Of a stretch of DNA of 9,958 nt, positions 6,723 through 9,958 are shown piece by piece. The notes under the pieces are model-generated. The model did no database searches, was not told where the DNA came from, and saw nothing but the letters and a program-made list of their open reading frames with translations. Source of the DNA: CAYFJO01 sp964343305 (lineage in GTDB: Bacteria; Planctomycetota; Planctomycetia; Pirellulales; Pirellulaceae). The stretch is from positions 1-9,958 of the forward strand of contig CAYFJO010000408.1 of NCBI GenBank assembly GCA_964343305.1, written 5' to 3'. A program made the position numbers and the translations under genes. Every line of letters begins with the position of its first letter. Position 1 is the stretch's first letter.

Positions 6723-7487
6723 TCAATACAGGCCCGTCAACGACTCCGTCAAGCCGTACAGGTTTGCGACGTCTTCGTTGGCGAGTGCAACATCGAAGAT
6801 CAGAAACTCATCAATCACTCCCGCGTATCGCTGGCCCAGCCCGATCGTCAGTTCGTCGACATTCCAACTCAGTGAATGTGAATAGTTCTTCATCCAACCT
6901 CGCAATTTACCGTCGACATATAACGCGGCGGAACCGTTCTTTTGGCCGCTGTTTGAGTTTTGCCACGTTGCGACGACGTGGTGCCAACCACCATCATTCC
7001 ATCCCAGATCGCTGACAACGATCAGTTGGCCGCCGATAAACATGTCTTGAACTGGACTGTCGTTGTAGAAGCCAAACCGGAGTTTGCGAGGTGAACCATA
7101 TCGCCAGTCATTGGGACGCGTTAGGTCGAGATAAAACGATCCATCCGCTGCATGACGACTGATGTGAAACGGATCGACGGGAAACTTTTCAGCTAGGTCA
7201 GCATCGGGATCTCCGCGCAGCCACATCGAGATTGTTCCGTCGAAGCTCGTTTCGGCATAAGGAAAGTTGCCCCGTGCCGTAAACACAAACTCGTCTTCTG
7301 CCCAGCCGTGGTCTTCTGCTGTGAAAACGAGACCGCCGCCGAAACGCCCCTCTTTTGGGTCATGCCGCACGACATCAGCGTTCATTACCGGCACACGGTT
7401 ACCACGGCAAGTATCCGCTTCGATCGACTTGTCAAACGAGGCGTAGAGACAAGTGTGGGCTGACAAGATTTCGCTGATTTCGGACAT
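6723..7487 (-). CDS. LamG/concanavalin A-like jellyroll protein
   Basis: The 254-residue protein has the hallmarks of a LamG-like jellyroll: an N-terminal FDKS strand (18-21), FDGTISMWLRGDPD (82-95), the diagnostic GGWHHVVATW (166-175), AALYVDGKLRGW (187-198) and IDEFLIFDVALANEDVANLY (225-244). Such domains bind carbohydrates or mediate protein contacts, and the ligand is unknown. Unlike most planctomycete LamG proteins it has no signal peptide or membrane helix, so as annotated it would stay in the cytoplasm. A GGAG box ending 7 bases before the ATG supports this start. It lies 33 bases after the GNAT gene on the same strand, which suggests co-transcription. Confidence 0.85.
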   Translation of the reverse strand: MSEISEILSAHTCLYASFDKSIEADTCRGNRVPVMNADVVRHDPKEGRFGGGLVFTAEDHGWAEDEFVFTARGNFPYAETSFDGTISMWLRGDPDADLAEKFPVDPFHISRHAADGSFYLDLTRPNDWRYGSPRKLRFGFYNDSPVQDMFIGGQLIVVSDLGWNDGGWHHVVATWQNSNSGQKNGSAALYVDGKLRGWMKNYSHSLSWNVDELTIGLGQRYAGVIDEFLIFDVALANEDVANLYGLTESLTGLY

Positions 7488-7520
7488 CCCCTTACTCCAA
7501 ACGTGATTATCTTCGCCGAT

Positions 7521-8027
7521 TCAAAGTTCCCGGCGTATGGCCTCTTCTTTGTACTGTACGAATCCCGCCTTCTTGTAGGTGGGCACGGCGGCGGGATGAT
7601 CCAATGTGCATGTATGGAGCCAAAACCGTATCGGGTCGTAGCTCCATACCTTGTCGATTGTCCATTGTAGAAACCACTTCCCCAATCTTTGTCCGATGAA
7701 GTCGGACATCAGACCGAATTGCACCAATTCAATCTCATCGGATTGGCGACGGTCTAGTTCGGCGAAACCGGCGGGCGAGCCATCCACATGCAGGACATGT
7801 AACTCGTTGCAAGAATCGTGAATGACGGCAGCTAATTCTGCATCGGATAGTTTTCTGCGACTCAGCCAGTTGTATTCCTTGCCCACGGCGTCGTATAGAA
7901 AACGGTAGTACTGAACAGACGGCGATTTGGCGTGGAGAACCGTTAGCCCATCTCGCGGTGCTGGCATATCTCGCTGTGAAAGGGCGTGCATTTCGAGATA
8001 GTAAACGGTGACATCGACAAGCTCCAC
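7521..8027 (-). CDS. GNAT-family N-acetyltransferase
   Basis: The 168-residue protein should transfer an acetyl group from acetyl-CoA to an amine. The acceptor is unknown. The GNAT core is visible: the strand pair LHVLHVDGSPAGFAELDRR (76-94), the acidic strand EIELVQFGL (98-106), the acetyl-CoA pyrophosphate loop DFIGQRLGKWFLQW (109-122) and the late motif HTCTLDHPAAVPTYKKAGFV (138-157). The pattern LM.DFIG..LG.W.L with LHTCTLDHP is shared by a recognisable group of bacterial GNATs. The start is GTG at 8025-8027, with GGAG about 10 bases before it. An ATG 12 codons later is less well placed. It is 45 bases downstream of the FlhA-C-like gene and 33 bases upstream of the LamG gene. Confidence 0.88.
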   Translation of the reverse strand: MELVDVTVYYLEMHALSQRDMPAPRDGLTVLHAKSPSVQYYRFLYDAVGKEYNWLSRRKLSDAELAAVIHDSCNELHVLHVDGSPAGFAELDRRQSDEIELVQFGLMSDFIGQRLGKWFLQWTIDKVWSYDPIRFWLHTCTLDHPAAVPTYKKAGFVQYKEEAIRREL

Positions 8028-8072
8028 GAGTTTCGTTCTCCAGTCGCTAATGATTTGTCCCGCGTGTGCCGT

Positions 8073-9569
8073 TCATCGTGGCCTATGTACCTCATGTTCA
8101 TCCTTGGGCGTACTGCCACATTCCCCGCCGTCGACATCTCCTCGTGCCTCAACGACGCGTTCAAACTTGTCATGCCATATTGTTTCGACAACCTTCACTT
8201 TGAGATTGTGAGGAATCTCATTCATTGCCAGCACCGCAACTCGCGGCTCGTGGTTATTGATTGCGCGTGAAACTGGCAATCTCAGTAAATCCGAAACGAG
8301 AATCACAACCGACAGAAATTCGTGATGGAGAATTTCCCATCGCTCTCGCATAAGTGCGACAAAAGATGCTGCTGTTAGGTTTTCGGCAAGTTGGTTGTCG
8401 CTCGACAAATCATCGAGAAACAGTTTTTCGATTTCTTCATCAACCGTGATCGCATGAATTTCACCTTTTGCGTTTTCGTATGGTTCACAAACGATTCTTC
8501 CAATGCGGCGACGGACGGCCGCGACGAGGACGTCAATGTTGCTGTTGCTGTCCGAAACGTCGCCAAGTGCTTCAAGAATCTTGCCAAGGCTTTGGATCGA
8601 GACTTGCTCTTCGAGGAGACGGTACAAAACTCGATGCAACGTACGAATGGAAACAACATCGGGAACAATTTGTTCAACCAACGTCGGGGACGATACTCGC
8701 AGTTTTTCAACCAAGGCGCGGACGTCATCGTAAGATAGAATCTCTGCCGCGTGTCGTTTGACGATTTCAGCCAGGTGTGTTGCTACGACGGTCGATGAGT
8801 CGTGAACTGAATAACCAGCAAGTTCGGCTCTTTCTGATTGGTCCGGATCAATCCACACGGCGCGCAATCCAAATGCCGGATCGGTTGTCTCATCGCCTTC
8901 AACGATCGAACAACTTTTGTCATTCGCCTCGATCGCCAGCAGCCGATCCGGTGGCAACATACTTCTCGCCACTTCGCAGCCCGATATGCAAATCGAATAC
9001 GCGTGATGATCTAACTGGAAGTCGTCTCTTACACGGACTTTCGGAATCACGATCCCCAACTTCGATGCAATGTCTTTTCGCACGGCACCAATGCGATTCA
9101 ACAGGTCGCCGCCACGTTGAGAATCAACAAGTCGAATCAAGCCAACTCCGAGGAGTAGCTTGAGAGAATCAATATCCAATGCTTCGTCGATCGCGCATTT
9201 GTCGACAGATCCCACATCTGACGTGTGGTCAGCCTCTTCGGACTGACTTTCACCAACAACGACAACACCGCTCTCTGGAACGTCGCAAATGTCCTCGTCA
9301 AAGCAGGTGACCGATAGAATAGCATGCGTATGGACCAGAGTTTCGGGATTGCGCGGACCGTAAACGGAATCTGGATCAGCATGTTGAATCTGACTGAACC
9401 ATCCCTGGTCATCCAGCTCACCTACCTCAATGGAGTTTATCAACCTCACACAATCCTCGCCGACCGAGGCAACTTCGCCAACAACCTTGCCATGGCTCAG
9501 AGTGGATATCGAAATGTGTCGGCCAATGTATCGCATCATTAGCCCTAGTAGGTCCATGCGCCGACTCAC
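8073..9569 (-). CDS. Soluble FlhA C-terminal domain (FHIPEP) protein with N-terminal Sm-like domain
   Basis: The 498-residue product has no membrane helix. Residues about 12-92 (MRYIGRHISISTLSHGKVV, later HTHAILSVTCFDED) resemble an Sm-like beta-barrel of a type seen in planctomycete small proteins. A polar linker (93-130) leads to a complete FlhA cytoplasmic domain at about 132-464. Its landmarks are GGDLLNRIGAVRKDIA (153-168), IPKVRVRDD (175-183), TTDPAFGLRAVWID (228-241), GYSVHDSSTVVATHLAEIV (252-270), VSIQSLGKILEAL (323-335) and VAVLAMNEIPHNLKV (444-458). In FlhA this domain docks export chaperones and substrates. Here the membrane gate half is absent, so export is unlikely and chaperone-like or scaffold binding is inference. 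The GTG at 9569 lacks a ribosome-binding site. The tandem ATGs at 9539 and 9536, after AGGG, are a good alternative. A charged 34-residue tail ends the protein. Confidence 0.85.
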   Translation of the reverse strand: MSRRMDLLGLMMRYIGRHISISTLSHGKVVGEVASVGEDCVRLINSIEVGELDDQGWFSQIQHADPDSVYGPRNPETLVHTHAILSVTCFDEDICDVPESGVVVVGESQSEEADHTSDVGSVDKCAIDEALDIDSLKLLLGVGLIRLVDSQRGGDLLNRIGAVRKDIASKLGIVIPKVRVRDDFQLDHHAYSICISGCEVARSMLPPDRLLAIEANDKSCSIVEGDETTDPAFGLRAVWIDPDQSERAELAGYSVHDSSTVVATHLAEIVKRHAAEILSYDDVRALVEKLRVSSPTLVEQIVPDVVSIRTLHRVLYRLLEEQVSIQSLGKILEALGDVSDSNSNIDVLVAAVRRRIGRIVCEPYENAKGEIHAITVDEEIEKLFLDDLSSDNQLAENLTAASFVALMRERWEILHHEFLSVVILVSDLLRLPVSRAINNHEPRVAVLAMNEIPHNLKVKVVETIWHDKFERVVEARGDVDGGECGSTPKDEHEVHRPR

Positions 9570-9664
9570 GTTAATAGATGAAGGAAGAACGTGTTATTGT
9601 TCGCCCCAGTTTGGTTTTTGCAAGGCGGTTAGCGGCGCGGGCATTCGTTGAATTCAAACTTGAG

Positions 9665-9958
9665 TTAATTCGCCATAACGCTTTCGTGAACCAGCGTCCC
9701 CGTAAACGTCAAAGCAGAACCGTGGTCTTTGTCGATTTCGGCTCGATACTCCTCGCCTTCACCAATCGCGGCGACTTGCTCCCAATCCGATCCCGCTGAA
9801 GAACGAATCAGTCTTTCCACATCAGAAATGGAGACATGACTCTCGTCTTGTGCTCCAGATAAAGCGTCCATGACACAACCCGACAGAATTCGATCCCATA
9901 CCTTGCTGCAGGTGTCGGGCTTGTCGAACAAGTCGAATCCCAAAACCTGTTCACCAAC
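9665..9958 (-). CDS. ARPP-1/DUF6569-like protein, C-terminal fragment (start outside window)
   Basis: The frame is open to the window's right edge (first visible residues VGEQVLGFDLFDKPDT), so 98 C-terminal codons of a longer gene are seen. The pattern LGFDLFDKPDTCSKVWDRIL followed by MDAL, and the closing GEGEEYRAEIDKDHGSALTFTGTLVHESVM, resemble from memory the C-terminal half of ARPP-1 (DUF6569) domain proteins. In those, a LGFDLFD strand-helix unit and a G.G...R......G.AL...G..VH strand pair are typical. Biochemical activity of this family is unknown to me. It lies 95 bases upstream of the FlhA-C-like gene on the same strand and could be in one transcript with it. The family call is moderate, while the coding call is stronger. 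Confidence 0.6.
   Translation of the reverse strand, partial: VGEQVLGFDLFDKPDTCSKVWDRILSGCVMDALSGAQDESHVSISDVERLIRSSAGSDWEQVAAIGEGEEYRAEIDKDHGSALTFTGTLVHESVMAN

Noticed and set aside
7523..7530. Second GGAACTT (minus strand) ahead of the LamG gene, possible ECF -35
   Set aside because: No GTCTRA-like -10 follows at suitable distance, and the bases are the last sense codons of the GNAT gene (Glu-Leu).
1..9958. CRISPR arrays, insertion sequences, tRNA or rRNA genes, integration sites
   Set aside because: Reading through the window by eye showed no regularly spaced direct repeats, transposase motifs, or tRNA-like cloverleaf sequences.

Overview
The window looks like a stretch of planctomycete chromosome, most like Pirellulaceae/Rhodopirellula-type genomes, with moderate GC. 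This rests on gene content rather than any marker gene. It has a PQQ-type beta-propeller protein ending in a malectin-like domain. It has a Ser/Thr kinase with the N-terminal helical module and extracytoplasmic tail I associate with planctomycetes. It also has a free-standing GspG-type globular domain, a LamG jellyroll protein and several short secreted or zinc-ribbon proteins. Ribosome-binding sites are patchy, which is also usual in that phylum.

The left arm (1-2618) is transcribed rightwards. It holds the 3' end of the beta-propeller gene, a secreted GspG-like protein, a zinc-ribbon protein with two membrane helices, and a textbook small cupin. From 2729 to the right end all well-supported genes lie on the minus strand. 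In transcription order, from right to left, they are: the C-terminus of an ARPP-1/DUF6569-like protein cut by the window edge, an FlhA-C-like (FHIPEP) protein, a GNAT acetyltransferase, a LamG-like protein, a secreted protein whose end is frameshifted, an HD-domain protein, a small broken gene, and the Ser/Thr kinase. The only convergent junction is cupin/kinase at about 2619-2728.

The most unusual gene is at 8073-9569. It carries the complete cytoplasmic domain of the flagellar/type III export gate protein FlhA, but none of the eight membrane helices. In their place is a short domain that resembles an Sm-like fold. No other flagellar or export gene is in the window. The gene is followed at short spacing by the GNAT and LamG genes and preceded by the ARPP-1-like gene, so these four may be co-transcribed.

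Three further details are directly visible in the sequence. A near-consensus ECF/sigma-E-type promoter lies just upstream of the kinase gene. A 71-codon reading frame between kinase and HD gene is interrupted by one in-frame TAG. The secreted protein at 6079-6639 appears to have lost its natural C-terminus through a one-base slip in a run of five T (A on the coding strand). Function calls for several small genes rest on remembered family patterns and are marked as such.
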